Positions 9,033 through 18,250 of a DNA stretch of 64,000 nt are shown piece by piece. Source of the DNA: Pseudochelatococcus contaminans (GTDB taxonomy: Bacteria; Pseudomonadota; Alphaproteobacteria; Rhizobiales; Beijerinckiaceae). Below the pieces are notes generated by a model that worked only from the letters and a program-made list of their open reading frames with translations, had not been told where the DNA came from and made no database searches. Both the position numbers and the translations under genes were made by a program. Within the stretch, counting starts at the first letter, position 1. The number at the start of each line of letters is the position of its first letter. The DNA is taken from the NCBI RefSeq assembly GCF_014195635.1, contig NZ_JACICC010000004.1, forward strand, positions 372,001 to 436,000. The letters are read 5' to 3'.

Positions 9033-10250
9033 ATGGCAAATCGGGTTCAGCAGTTCGACACCGTTATCATCGGCGCGGGAGCCGCGGGGCTGATGTGCGC
9101 CGCGCATGCCGGGGCAACGGGCGGGCGCGTGCTGATCGTCGATCACGCAAAGGCGCCGGGCGAAAAAATTCGCATTTCCGGCGGCGGGCGCTGCAACTTC
9201 ACCAATCTGCACGTCAAGCCGCAGCGCTTCATCTCGGCCAATCCGCACTTCGCCAAGTCGGCTTTGAGCCGTTATACGCAGCACGATTTCATCGCCCTGG
9301 TCGACCAATACGGCATCGCCTACCATGAAAAGACGCTCGGCCAGCTCTTTTGCGACGCAAGCGCCCGTCTCATCGTCGACATGCTTTGCGATGAAGCTGC
9401 CGCAAGCGGCGCGGAGTTGCGGCTCCAAACCCGCATCGGCAGCATCGAGCATGCCGACGGGGGCTTTACCCTAGCAGTAGAGGAAAACGGCGCGGCGTAT
9501 AACGTTTCATGCCGTCATCTCGTGGTGGCGTGCGGCGGCAAGTCCATCCCCAAAATGGGCGCAACCGGCTTCGGTTATCGCATCGCTGAACAGTTTGGCC
9601 TCGCCGTCACCGAGACACGGCCGGGGCTAGTGCCTTTGACATTCGGTGAGGATGTGCTCGCCTCGTTCAAGCCGCTGGCCGGCGTTGCCACGCCTGTCGA
9701 GGTTGCTGGCGGCGGTGCCCGCTTTGCCGAAGCGATGCTGTTCACGCATCGCGGCTTATCCGGTCCCGCGATCCTGCAAATCTCGTCGTATTGGCGCGAG
9801 GGCGAGCCGATCACCGTCACCCTGCTGCCCGAACAGGATGCCCTCACCGCGTTGCGGGAGCGACGGCAGATAGACGGCCGCAAATCCATGGTGACCGTTC
9901 TCGCCGATCTGCTGCCGAAACGGCTGGTGGCATACCTTGCCGAACAGCTCGGGATAACCGGCAATATCGGCGACATGAGCGACAAGAAACTGTCAGCGCT
10001 GGTGCAGGCGCTGAACGGCTGGACGCTGCACCCCATCGGCACGGAAGGATACCGCACTGCGGAAGTCACGCTGGGCGGCGTCGATACGGGCGAAATCGAC
10101 TCGCGCACCATGCAGGCGAAGAAAGTGCTGGGGCTTTACTTCATCGGTGAGGTTGTCGATGTCACAGGATGGCTCGGCGGTTACAACTTTCAGTGGGCCT
10201 GGTCCTCAGGATGGGCAGCTGGAACAGCGATAGCGAATATGTATAATTAA
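9033..10250 (+). CDS. NAD(P)/FAD-dependent oxidoreductase, BaiN/HI0933 (YhiN) family
   Basis: A 405-residue flavoprotein. The N-terminal dinucleotide-binding motif GAGAAGLMCA (about residues 15-24) is followed by the family signature EKIRISGGGRCNFTN. A second conserved segment VACGGKSIPKMGATGFGYRIAEQFG lies at about 170-195. The C-terminus GEVVDVTGWLGGYNFQWAWSSGWAAG is the FAD-binding end of the family. Substrate and physiological role are unknown for most members. It stands alone, divergent from the phn operon, and is followed by a strongly AT-rich intergenic stretch. Confidence 0.9.
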   Translation: MANRVQQFDTVIIGAGAAGLMCAAHAGATGGRVLIVDHAKAPGEKIRISGGGRCNFTNLHVKPQRFISANPHFAKSALSRYTQHDFIALVDQYGIAYHEKTLGQLFCDASARLIVDMLCDEAAASGAELRLQTRIGSIEHADGGFTLAVEENGAAYNVSCRHLVVACGGKSIPKMGATGFGYRIAEQFGLAVTETRPGLVPLTFGEDVLASFKPLAGVATPVEVAGGGARFAEAMLFTHRGLSGPAILQISSYWREGEPITVTLLPEQDALTALRERRQIDGRKSMVTVLADLLPKRLVAYLAEQLGITGNIGDMSDKKLSALVQALNGWTLHPIGTEGYRTAEVTLGGVDTGEIDSRTMQAKKVLGLYFIGEVVDVTGWLGGYNFQWAWSSGWAAGTAIANMYN

Positions 10251-10487
10251 AATATACTGATAATTATATTGATATAAAATCATATAATTAAAAATTATTA
10301 TGCAATATATTTAAATAGATAAATTATTAATTGTTTTCATATCGGAAATATTGATAATATGCATCTAAATATATATTGCAAAAATTAATTTATGACGCTT
10401 GCATGACATGCGCATTCCTTGATAGCGTGGATAAGTTATTGTTCAGATGCGCGAGACTTTGTCTCGGTTTCAGGGAATTGCAACCTG
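10251..10487. other. AT-rich intergenic island upstream of BcsS-like gene
   Basis: About 150 bp from 10251 are almost pure A/T with many TA steps, in sharp contrast to the GC-rich surroundings. No gene is seen. Such tracts upstream of surface genes are typical targets of MucR/Ros-type or H-NS-like silencers; that role here is inference. Confidence 0.6.
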
Positions 10488-11135
10488 TTGACGTCGCCAG
10501 CCTTTTTTCTTCAAGGCAAGCCAGCATTACGCCCCTCGCCTCTCCGCGCGCCATATCATGCGCTCGCGCTTGCCATTGCCGCCATATGGTTCGATGCCCC
10601 GCCCGTCCGCGCAGGCGATGCAAGGCACCTCATGTATGCCTCGGTCGATGCCACGGCTGATGGAGGATATGGCGGAATTGGCTGGATGATGGCCCCGAAC
10701 GGGCTGGACCATTCCGGCCCGGTATTTTCCGCAGAAACCGGCCGATCCCTCACACCCGAGAACCGCGCCGCAGCCATGGCGGGATGGCGGGTGTCGACGC
10801 ATAAAACCATCGTGACGCTGCTAGGCGGTTTCGAGGCCGCAACCACCTTGAGGCCCGTGGCATCGGCCGATGTCTGGTGGGATAACGCAGGCTGGATGGC
10901 GACAGGACGCGTTCAGGCGACAACCGACTATGCCTCATGGCGCATCGCCATCGGGCGGAAAGCAAGTGAACGCTTGCCGTGGATTGGCCCGGAGGTATCC
11001 TCAGCGGGAGAAGAATCACGCTTCGGCGCTCATGTAACGGCCATCCGGTTGCCTGCCGGTGTGGAAGCGCGCGCTTCCGCCGGGTGGTCAAAACGCGGCG
11101 CGTTTGGCGAGCTGTCGCTTTGGCGGCGATTCTAG
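10488..11135 (+). CDS. BcsS-like (cellulose biosynthesis) outer-surface protein
   Basis: The frame is open from 10419. I place the start at the TTG at 10488 with low confidence, since no ATG or clear ribosome site is present. A signal-like hydrophobic stretch (LALAIAAIWFDAPPVRA) precedes a mature part rich in Gly, Trp and aromatics, with alternating hydrophobic strands. It ends in GELSLWRRF, a typical outer-membrane beta-strand ending. The pattern GPEVSSAGEESRFGAHVTAIRL near the C-terminus resembles BcsS, a beta-barrel protein near rhizobial cellulose genes. No bcsA or bcsB is nearby. The TAG stop codon belongs to the inserted RIME-like repeat, so the original 3' end may have been altered. 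Confidence 0.5.
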   Translation: MTSPAFFLQGKPALRPSPLRAPYHALALAIAAIWFDAPPVRAGDARHLMYASVDATADGGYGGIGWMMAPNGLDHSGPVFSAETGRSLTPENRAAAMAGWRVSTHKTIVTLLGGFEAATTLRPVASADVWWDNAGWMATGRVQATTDYASWRIAIGRKASERLPWIGPEVSSAGEESRFGAHVTAIRLPAGVEARASAGWSKRGAFGELSLWRRF

Positions 11136-11237
11136 AGCATTTCGGCATTTCGTTGAAACGCCGAAATGCTCTATCTTCTTGGTTTGACGCGTTTTCTTCA
11201 CGCAAAGCGGTATCCACTTTGCTTGAAAACGCTTTAG
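11133..11237. repeat. RIME-like intergenic palindromic repeat, copy 2
   Basis: A 105-bp near-identical partner of 1616-1721. Here the inverted repeat is perfect: AGAGCATTTCGGC faces GCCGAAATGCTCT across a 13-base loop, followed by the conserved tail ending AAAACGCTTTAG. Its first three bases (TAG) are the stop codon of the preceding BcsS-like gene. Confidence 0.85.
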
Positions 11238-11326
11238 CACGGCGTATGCCGGAACAGAGATGTTGGATCACCCGGCCCATCGCTAACCGCGCCGCCGGAG
11301 AGGATACTGCGGGAACACGGTGGATC

Positions 11327-12565
11327 ATGGCCCATCAATCGCTGCCACCTGACGAGCCTCGCAACGAGCGCCCTGCGCCAGTGTGGATTTCCAAGGGCAC
11401 GCCGGCTTATCGGCGGGCGGAACTGGCTTTGTTTCTGGCCGGCTTCGCCAGCTTCTCGCTGCTTTACTGCGTACAGCCGCTGCTACCGGCCTTTGCCGCC
11501 ACGTTCAACGTTACGCCGGCGGCGAGTTCGCTGGCGTTGTCGCTGACTACCGGCATGCTGGCCGTATCGATTCTTCTGGGCGGGGCCTATTCACAGGTTC
11601 TGGGCCGACGGGGCCTGATGTTTGCCTCCATGATGCTGGGAGCGCTCCTTAACATCGTCGCCGCCGTTATGCCGGATTGGCACGGCCTGCTGATCGCCCG
11701 CGCGCTGGAAGGGCTCGTCCTCGGCGGTGTGCCGGCTGTCGCCATGGCGTGGCTGGCAGAGGAAATCGAACCGGCTCATCTGGGCCGGACGATGGGTCTG
11801 TACGTTGCCGGCACGGCGTTCGGCGGCATGGCCGGGCGTGTCGGCATGGGCGCGCTGACCGAATTCGTGTCGTGGCGGATCGCGCTGGTCGCACTCGGCG
11901 TGCTGTGTCTTGCCTGCGCCGTCGGTTTCATCCTGCTGCTGCCGCGCTCGCGCAATTTCACACCGACACGTAACCTGGACCCTGCATTTCACCTGCGAGC
12001 ATGGGGCGGCCATCTGTGGAATCGCGGCCTGCTGCGGCTTTATTTCATCGGCTTCCTGCTGATGAGCGTGTTCGTAACGGTGTTCAACTACGCCACATTC
12101 CTGTTATCCGAACCGCCCTATGAGTTAAGCCAGACGCAGGTGAGCCTGATTTTTCTTGCCTACGGCTTCGGCATCGTCTCATCCGGCATCACCGGCAGCC
12201 TGATGGTGCATTTCGGCGCACGGGGCGTCATTGCCTGTGGCTTTACGCTGATGCTTGCCGGCACGCTGCTCACCCTCTCCGTGCCGCTCATCGGCATCAT
12301 CGCCGGCATTTCGGTGATGACAACCGGCTTTTTCATCGGCCATGCAGCAGCGAGCAGCTCGGTTGGGCGGCTGGCCACAGTTTACAAGGGGCACGCCGCT
12401 TCGCTCTATCTGCTGTTCTACTACGTCGGTTCCAGCATCGTCGGCTCGGCTGGTGGATGGTTCTGGGAGCATGGCGGATGGTCCGCCATCGTCGCCCTCA
12501 CCGGGGGAATGTCGCTGGCAGGCGCCGCGCTCGCACTTGCCTTCCGCCCGCGAACGCAGGCATGA
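11327..12565 (+). CDS. MFS transporter (YnfM/arabinose-efflux type)
   Basis: Inner-membrane exporter of the major facilitator superfamily, 412 residues with about 12 hydrophobic spans. The segment after TM2 holds YSQVLGRRGLMFASMMLGAL, the loop 2-3 motif of the family (D-R/GRR pattern). The N-terminal FASFSLLYCVQPLLPAFAATFNVTPAASSLALS is characteristic of YnfM-like proteins. The ATG at 11327 begins a short polar leader before TM1. The frame runs back to 10979 across the repeat and the preceding gene, which is not credible as coding. Substrate unknown. It converges with the FUSC gene after 20 bp. Confidence 0.85.
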   Translation: MAHQSLPPDEPRNERPAPVWISKGTPAYRRAELALFLAGFASFSLLYCVQPLLPAFAATFNVTPAASSLALSLTTGMLAVSILLGGAYSQVLGRRGLMFASMMLGALLNIVAAVMPDWHGLLIARALEGLVLGGVPAVAMAWLAEEIEPAHLGRTMGLYVAGTAFGGMAGRVGMGALTEFVSWRIALVALGVLCLACAVGFILLLPRSRNFTPTRNLDPAFHLRAWGGHLWNRGLLRLYFIGFLLMSVFVTVFNYATFLLSEPPYELSQTQVSLIFLAYGFGIVSSGITGSLMVHFGARGVIACGFTLMLAGTLLTLSVPLIGIIAGISVMTTGFFIGHAAASSSVGRLATVYKGHAASLYLLFYYVGSSIVGSAGGWFWEHGGWSAIVALTGGMSLAGAALALAFRPRTQA

Positions 12566-12585
12566 GCCAAGCGGGCGATGCCCCC

Positions 12586-14430
12586 TTACCCACGCGATGT
12601 CTCATCGGCCTGATGGTGATCGCGGTCGCGCACGGCCAAAAGCCGGTGCCACCCGGCAGCGCCTTCCCCGGCAAGGTTGCGGAGATCCTGCAACGCGGCG
12701 GCATCCTTCAATGACAGACGATGCCGCCGATGCAGCAACCGCGTGAGATCGTGGTGAGCGATCTCGGCCTCGCTGCTCGCAAGACCTGCGGCACGGCGGG
12801 ACTTATGCACCTCAGGCGCGGATGCTTCCGCCCGCACCCTGTCGGCGTAAGCGCGGTTGGCCTCAAGCCCGGCCTCGATCCGCCGCTGCAAGGCCGGCCC
12901 GAACTCCGGCCACAGTACAAGCACGGAAGACAGCGCCGCGAGACTGCCAACAAGGTTGTCGAGCATCCGCGCAGAAGCGATTCCCACCCCTGGCTGAAGC
13001 ATTTCAGTGACCAGAATGAACAGCATCGTCAGGAAGATCACGAAGATCGTGTAATTAACCGTGCGCAAGGCGATGGCTGTCGCCGCCAGCACAACGGATA
13101 TCACCGACAGCGCAATTTCCGACGAGACGAATTGCAACAGGCCAAGTGCCACGGCGCCGCCAAGCAAACTGCCGAAAATGCGCTCCAGACACCTGATCCA
13201 CGTAATGCGCGCACTGCCCTGCAGCACAACGATAACCGCCATGGTCGCCCAGTAGGGATAGCCAAGGTTGAAAACATGCGCCGCATAATACACCGCAACC
13301 ACACCGGCAGACTGGCGCAGAGCCTGACGCAGGCCGCCCTTCAGCCGCTGCCACACCACCCGCAGGCTGACGGGGGGAAGCGGGGCGAGCTGCTCAAGCG
13401 GCGGCTTGCGTTCGAGAAGCACGAGCATGGCTTCTTCCAGAGCGATCAGGCAACCGATCATCATGTCGTCGGTCAGCCGGGAGCGTGTTCCGCGCAACCG
13501 CTCCATGCCCCATCGCAGTGTCGCGTCACGCGATTTGCTATCATCGAGCACCAGTCGCACGCCGAGCAAGGCCGTCCGCAGTGAGCGCGCGACGATGAGC
13601 CGTTCATGTGCCGGCCCCTGGCGGTGGATGAATGCATGGTCCAACGCGATCAGGGCGCTGAAAATGGTCTCCGCCGCGTCGAGCAGGCGCAGGTATCGGC
13701 CAGTAACGGCTGCGGGCTCCCCGGCGTAGCGCGCCAGCAAGCCGCGCAGCCTTTCCAGCGCCAGACGCACCGTGCGCCGATGCTCCGCATTGTCGTGTCC
13801 AGCATCCGGATTTTTTGCCAGCGAAACAAGATCCGACGCCATATCCGCCAGCCGGTTCACGACAGAGTCGGCGGTCTGATGCAACGGGGTCGCCTCATCC
13901 ATTCGCCAGATGAAGTTGATCAGCAAATAAGTCCACAGCGCACCGCAAAAGAATGCCGCGGCCTGTAAAGCAGCCCGTTCCAACGGCAGCGGAAAGCCGA
14001 TGGCGACGACACCGACAACAGCCAGCAAAGTGCCTGTCATCGCGCCATAGGCGACGGCGGAAGACGCCAGAATAGCGACGAACACCAGCAACGGGCCGGT
14101 CGTCATGCCTTCCACCGCGCCAAAAGACGCCGCCCAGGAGCCGAGAAAGGCCATGGCGGTGCCAAACACCACAAAACCGCCAAGCAGTTTGCGACGCAGA
14201 CGATCCGGCGCGGGACTGTCGCACAAACACGTCCAGAAGGCCGCGAACACGGCCCAGCTCAGTTCCGGATGCCCCGTCGCAACGGCCAGCGCCAGCGGCA
14301 CCGCAACCGCGAGAGCCGCACGGTAACCCTCCGTTCGGTTGAAATACTCGGGCGCCAACCCGACAGATCGCAGTTCGAGGCTCCGGGCCAAACTCCGGAC
14401 AACAGCGGCAGCCTGACGGCCCTGTGGCAT
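12586..14430 (-). CDS. FUSC family (aromatic acid exporter-like) membrane protein
   Basis: A 614-residue inner-membrane protein with the duplicated FUSC architecture. There are two blocks of about five to six membrane spans (roughly residues 35-170 and 350-500), each followed by a helical cytoplasmic region. The first block holds HPELSWAVFAAFWTCLCDSP and the second YPYWATMAVIVVLQGSARITWIRCLERIFGSLLGG. That last segment is typical of the FUSC/YccC group, which includes the AaeB aromatic acid efflux pump. No AaeA-like membrane fusion partner is adjacent, so export of aromatic acids is only an inference. Confidence 0.82.
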   Translation of the reverse strand: MPQGRQAAAVVRSLARSLELRSVGLAPEYFNRTEGYRAALAVAVPLALAVATGHPELSWAVFAAFWTCLCDSPAPDRLRRKLLGGFVVFGTAMAFLGSWAASFGAVEGMTTGPLLVFVAILASSAVAYGAMTGTLLAVVGVVAIGFPLPLERAALQAAAFFCGALWTYLLINFIWRMDEATPLHQTADSVVNRLADMASDLVSLAKNPDAGHDNAEHRRTVRLALERLRGLLARYAGEPAAVTGRYLRLLDAAETIFSALIALDHAFIHRQGPAHERLIVARSLRTALLGVRLVLDDSKSRDATLRWGMERLRGTRSRLTDDMMIGCLIALEEAMLVLLERKPPLEQLAPLPPVSLRVVWQRLKGGLRQALRQSAGVVAVYYAAHVFNLGYPYWATMAVIVVLQGSARITWIRCLERIFGSLLGGAVALGLLQFVSSEIALSVISVVLAATAIALRTVNYTIFVIFLTMLFILVTEMLQPGVGIASARMLDNLVGSLAALSSVLVLWPEFGPALQRRIEAGLEANRAYADRVRAEASAPEVHKSRRAAGLASSEAEIAHHDLTRLLHRRHRLSLKDAAALQDLRNLAGEGAAGWHRLLAVRDRDHHQADETSRG

Positions 14431-14860
14431 TTTCCGGCCCTACCAATTATGCAGAGAGGGTATCATCATCAGCATTGATACAGATATAGCCCTCCGTCAA
14501 TGAAGACATGCTCCCGCTAACGGTCAGACCACATCGTTTTCATCATGCAGATCGTTGCTTTTGAAACCAGACAGGGCGAAGCATCGGACTGCCCAGGAGA
14601 ATGAAGGCTGATAAATATGACTATAATATATATTATCAGAGATAATAACATCTATAATATTTATTCGTGATATATATGAGAACGGAATAATAATATAATT
14701 ATTGAATTGATGCCAATTTTTTGCAATAAAGGCGCCACTTCATACCGAAGTGTCAGGTCATTCCCTTACTGCACCCGGATATCCAGCAACTCATCCCCGA
14801 CGTGGCCGCCATGCGCCGCTTTCGATACGCCTCCAAGGCATCATCGAGGAGAACGAAACC
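14431..14860. other. divergent intergenic region with AT-rich tract
   Basis: 430 bp between the divergent FUSC and marC genes. About 14610-14716 is an AT-rich tract with many TA steps and repeated ATAATAT-like words. No coding sequence is convincing; the marC frame is open back to 14750, but its start is better placed at 14861. Confidence 0.6.
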
Positions 14861-15499
14861 GTGGACTGGATTATTGCGACGAAAATATTCGCCGCTCTTT
14901 TCGCGATCATGAACCCGCTAAGCTGCATCCCCATCGTTCTGGCAATGACGGCTGGTCAGAGTCAGGCGCAGCAACGCAACGTCATCTTGCAGATGATTAT
15001 TACGATTGCCGTCGGCGCTGCACTTTGTGCCCTTGCGGGACAAAAAATCCTGTCGATATTCGGCATCGACGTGACGCACTTCCAGTTCGCCGGCGGCCTT
15101 ATCGTGCTCATGATCGCGCTTGATATGCTGCGTGGTGAGAACAGCCCCACACATGCCGGATCGGAGCAGGAGCAGCAGGCTCCGAAAGCCGGCGAGACGA
15201 TCGGCATCTATCCGCTCGGTATTCCGCTGACGTTCGGGCCCGGCACGATTGCCGCCATCATCATCATCGGCCAATCTGCACAGGGCGTGAGCGGAGAAAT
15301 CGGTTTTTATGCGGGTCTCATCGCATACGTGATCTGCTTTTCCATTCTTCTGGCAGCCTCACCGTTCCTCAGCCGCGGGCTGTCACCTTCCGCACTTTCG
15401 ATTTCCAAGCGCATCATGGGCATGATCCTGGCCGCCATCGCGGTCGAGATGATGGCCGATGCCACGGGAACGCTGTTCCCCGCTTTGCTCAGGCATTGA
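14861..15499 (+). CDS. MarC family integral membrane protein
   Basis: A 212-residue inner-membrane protein with about six hydrophobic spans. It has the MarC/UPF0056 signatures FAIMNPLSCIPIVLAMT near the N-terminus and PLGIPLTFGPGTIAAIIIIG in the middle. Family function is unsettled, despite the name from the multiple antibiotic resistance locus. I chose GTG at 14861 because GAGGAGA lies 8 bases upstream and the protein then begins just before the first membrane span. A second MarC paralogue lies at 61680-62342. Confidence 0.88.
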   Translation: MDWIIATKIFAALFAIMNPLSCIPIVLAMTAGQSQAQQRNVILQMIITIAVGAALCALAGQKILSIFGIDVTHFQFAGGLIVLMIALDMLRGENSPTHAGSEQEQQAPKAGETIGIYPLGIPLTFGPGTIAAIIIIGQSAQGVSGEIGFYAGLIAYVICFSILLAASPFLSRGLSPSALSISKRIMGMILAAIAVEMMADATGTLFPALLRH

Positions 15500-15530
15500 C
15501 CCTATTCTTACTTCGGGAAGGCCGGACCGT

Positions 15531-15974
15531 TCAGGAGTTTTGGCCTTCCTCGCCGCCTTGCGTTTCGGCCTTCGCAGTCTGCCTTACCGCCGCCCGCTGG
15601 CTCGCTGCCCGACGCCACGGCCATTCTCCCTCGATTTCCGCTTCCAGCGAGAAACTGAGGAATGTCCGTATCAGCACGATCATGCCAAGCAGCCCGACAC
15701 TTTCCCACGTCAATGGCGATGTAATCGTGGCGATGATATCCGCACCGATCAACACCTCCAGCCCCAGCAGGATGCCCCGCCCGAGATTGGCGCGATACTG
15801 ATCGTAAGCCGCTTCTCCGGAACCGCTCACCACATCCCTGACATAACGGACAGTGGCCAGCGCGACGCCGATGATGATGATGGCAACGCCGAAAGCTTCC
15901 AGCAGCGACGCCAAAGGCTCCAGCATGGGGGCGATCAGGCTGACTAGTTCACCCCGTTCAGCTGCGGCATTCAT
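15531..15974 (-). CDS. DUF1622 family membrane protein
   Basis: A 147-residue protein with three hydrophobic spans (about residues 25-45, 70-90 and 100-120). Between the first two lies the conserved YDQYRANLGRGILLGLEVLIGADI, which marks the DUF1622 family of small inner-membrane proteins of unknown function. The ATG at 15974 is preceded by AGAGG at good spacing; an in-frame TTG at 15998 is less likely. The tail is polar and Glu/Arg-rich. It converges with marC after 31 bp. Confidence 0.8.
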   Translation of the reverse strand: MNAAAERGELVSLIAPMLEPLASLLEAFGVAIIIIGVALATVRYVRDVVSGSGEAAYDQYRANLGRGILLGLEVLIGADIIATITSPLTWESVGLLGMIVLIRTFLSFSLEAEIEGEWPWRRAASQRAAVRQTAKAETQGGEEGQNS

Positions 15975-16450
15975 GTCGTCACCTCTTCCAGCGTTCAATC
16001 AGCAATGTTGGGCAGTTTTATTTCACTGCATTCATGCCATGACAAGGTCATGAACAAGCCTGCCCCCGCGTATATTTATTCAACCTCGTTATGGAAAAGC
16101 GGAAAGTGTCGCGCAGAGCGATAAACGGGGCGATACGCTCTCGCGCGAACCCACCAATTTAACCGCGAGCTTTGATGAAATATAATATTGATAGCACGCA
16201 TCAGGACTCAATTTCATCTGACAGCGCTCCAATCCTTGCGCACACCATATCCAATCCTTGCTTCTCCCGGGCACCTGCATCAACAGAAGAGCCAACTCCA
16301 GACATTCATCTTGAGTGGCCACGACATATTTGTCTGTTTTGGCGTCGATTATTACACATATGTCATATTAATGCGCTACATACGCCCATTCGTTGGGCTT
16401 GCCGGCAAAACTCATGCCGACGGTCGTCTTCACGCTGTGAGGTGCCTCCG
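15975..16450. other. intergenic region upstream of T1SS genes
   Basis: About 475 bp with lower GC than the flanks. The secretion-ATPase frame is open back to 16172, but that part reads as unstructured Cys/Arg-rich translation without homology features. I treat it as non-coding upstream DNA. No repeat or terminator stands out. Confidence 0.55.
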
Positions 16451-18241
16451 GTGTCTACAATTGATAATGTTATCCAGATCGCACGGTCGGGACTTTTCAG
16501 GCTCTTCCTGATTTCTGCCGTTGTGAACGTTCTTTTGCTGGTTCAGCCGCTTTATATGTTGCAGATCTATGATCGCGTTCTGTCGTCCGCGTCATATGAT
16601 ACGTTGTTGTATATTTCTATTCTTGCCGGCGGTGCTGTGCTTCTGCTGGGAATTCTGGATGCGTTGCGCGGCATCATCAGCGGGCGAATTTCCGCCCGTG
16701 TCGGCATCGCAGGCAGCGAGCAGGCCTTGCGCGCTTCGCTGAAAAGCTCCTACGCACCGCTGGGCGATATTCAGCCGCTGCGCGACCTTGCAATGATCCG
16801 GGGATTCATCGGCGGCAAGCCCATTCTCGGCTTCATGGACATGCCGTTCGCACCGCTGTTCATCGGCATTCTGTATTTTATCCACCCGAACCTGTTCTGG
16901 CTCACCATTATCGGCGCCGTTGCGCTGCTAATCGTTGCGCTGGCTAACCAATGGATGTCCGAACGGGCTCTTGGCCGCGCGGGCGACGATTCCATTTCCG
17001 CCGGTCTGATGGCGCAGGGCTTCGCGCGCAGCGCCGACAGCATCACCGTGATGGGCATGGTGCGCAACGTCACGCTGGCGTGGGGCGAGCGGGAAGGCAA
17101 GGCCATGGCCCAGCAGGGAGCGGCCAACGACCTTTCCTCCATTTTCGCCGGCATTTCCCGCGTATTGCGCATGGGCTTGCAGATCGCCGTCCTCGGCTAC
17201 GGCGGCTATCTGGTGCTGGAGCAGGAAATGACGGCCGGCATGATCTTCGCTGCATCGCTCATCTCCGGCCGCGGCCTGCAACCGATCGATCAGGTGATCG
17301 GCGGCTGGAAGGCATTCGCCGATTTCCGCAAAGCATGGAAACGCCTCTCCGAGGCCCTCGGCGATGACAGCGTCGACAGGGAGCCCACCGCCTTGCCCGC
17401 CCCTGCTGGCCGGATCGAAGTTGAAAAGCTGGTCGTCACCACTCCCGGCAGCCGGCAGGGTGATCCCATACTCAAAGGTGTTTCCGCCGTTATCCCCGCC
17501 GGCACTTGCGTCGTGCTGATCGGGCCTTCCGGCGCGGGCAAATCCACGCTGGCGCGCGCCATCGTCGGGGCGGTCAAGCCGTGGTCCGGGATCGTCCGCA
17601 TCGATGGCGCGGATATTACCCAGTGGGACCAGGATGTTCTTGGCCGTTACATCGGCTATCTCGCGCAGGATGCCGATATGCTCCCCGGCACAGTTTCGCA
17701 GAACATCGCCCGCTTCAACCCGAACGTGGATGATGAGGCCATCGTGCGGGCCGCCCAGACGGCTGGCGCGCACGATGTCATTCTCGGCCTGCCGAACGGC
17801 TACAACACGTGGATCGGGCCGGAGGGCGTGCGCCTTTCCGGCGGACAGCGGCAACGCGTCGGCCTCGCGCGTGCGTTTTTCGGTTCGCCGAAGCTGCTGG
17901 TTCTCGACGAGCCGAACGCCAACCTCGACGCCGATGGCGAGCAGGCTCTGGACCGCGCCCTGCAAGCCGCCCGCGCCCGGGGCACGACCGTAATCATCGT
18001 GACCCAGCGCAAGCTTGTCGCAGACCGCGCCGACCGCGTGATGGTTATTCGGGAAGGACATATCGAGGACTACGGCACACGGCAGGAACTGATGGAACGG
18101 CAGGCCGCGCGGGCAAGAGCTGCCCAGGGTGCATCCGGTCAGGGTGAGCCAGGTCAACCCGCCCCTGCTCCCGCGCAAGCTTCCGCCAGCCGTCCCGATG
18201 GCGGCGCCTCGGGCATCCGCATCTCTCAGGTTATTGGATAA
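16451..18241 (+). CDS. type I secretion system permease/ATPase (PrtD family)
   Basis: Inner-membrane ABC exporter of a type I secretion system, 596 residues. The N-terminal half holds six membrane spans, with LLLVQPLYMLQIYDRVL typical of PrtD/HasD. The C-terminal nucleotide-binding domain has Walker A GPSGAGKST (358-366), signature LSGGQRQR (462-469) and Walker B LLVLDEPNANLD (about 483-494). The GTG at 16451 has GAGGTG 6 bases upstream. A Pro/Ala/Gln-rich tail of about 50 residues follows the ATPase domain. The HlyD-type adaptor starts 9 bp downstream. No TolC-like channel or RTX substrate is encoded nearby. Confidence 0.9.
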   Translation: MSTIDNVIQIARSGLFRLFLISAVVNVLLLVQPLYMLQIYDRVLSSASYDTLLYISILAGGAVLLLGILDALRGIISGRISARVGIAGSEQALRASLKSSYAPLGDIQPLRDLAMIRGFIGGKPILGFMDMPFAPLFIGILYFIHPNLFWLTIIGAVALLIVALANQWMSERALGRAGDDSISAGLMAQGFARSADSITVMGMVRNVTLAWGEREGKAMAQQGAANDLSSIFAGISRVLRMGLQIAVLGYGGYLVLEQEMTAGMIFAASLISGRGLQPIDQVIGGWKAFADFRKAWKRLSEALGDDSVDREPTALPAPAGRIEVEKLVVTTPGSRQGDPILKGVSAVIPAGTCVVLIGPSGAGKSTLARAIVGAVKPWSGIVRIDGADITQWDQDVLGRYIGYLAQDADMLPGTVSQNIARFNPNVDDEAIVRAAQTAGAHDVILGLPNGYNTWIGPEGVRLSGGQRQRVGLARAFFGSPKLLVLDEPNANLDADGEQALDRALQAARARGTTVIIVTQRKLVADRADRVMVIREGHIEDYGTRQELMERQAARARAAQGASGQGEPGQPAPAPAQASASRPDGGASGIRISQVIG

Positions 18242-18250
18242 GAGCGCGTC

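Noticed and set aside
10979-11326. apparent N-terminal extension of the MFS transporter
   Set aside because: It crosses the BcsS-like gene and the RIME-like repeat and has no transporter features; the protein proper starts at 11327.
15516-15549. GGAAGGCC/GGCCTTCC stem between marC and the DUF1622 gene
   Set aside because: Only 8 bp with an 18-base loop and partly inside the DUF1622 coding end; too weak to call a terminator.
16089-16322. 77-codon minus-strand frame before the secretion genes
   Set aside because: No recognisable domain, no clear ribosome site and Cys-rich irregular composition; more likely chance.
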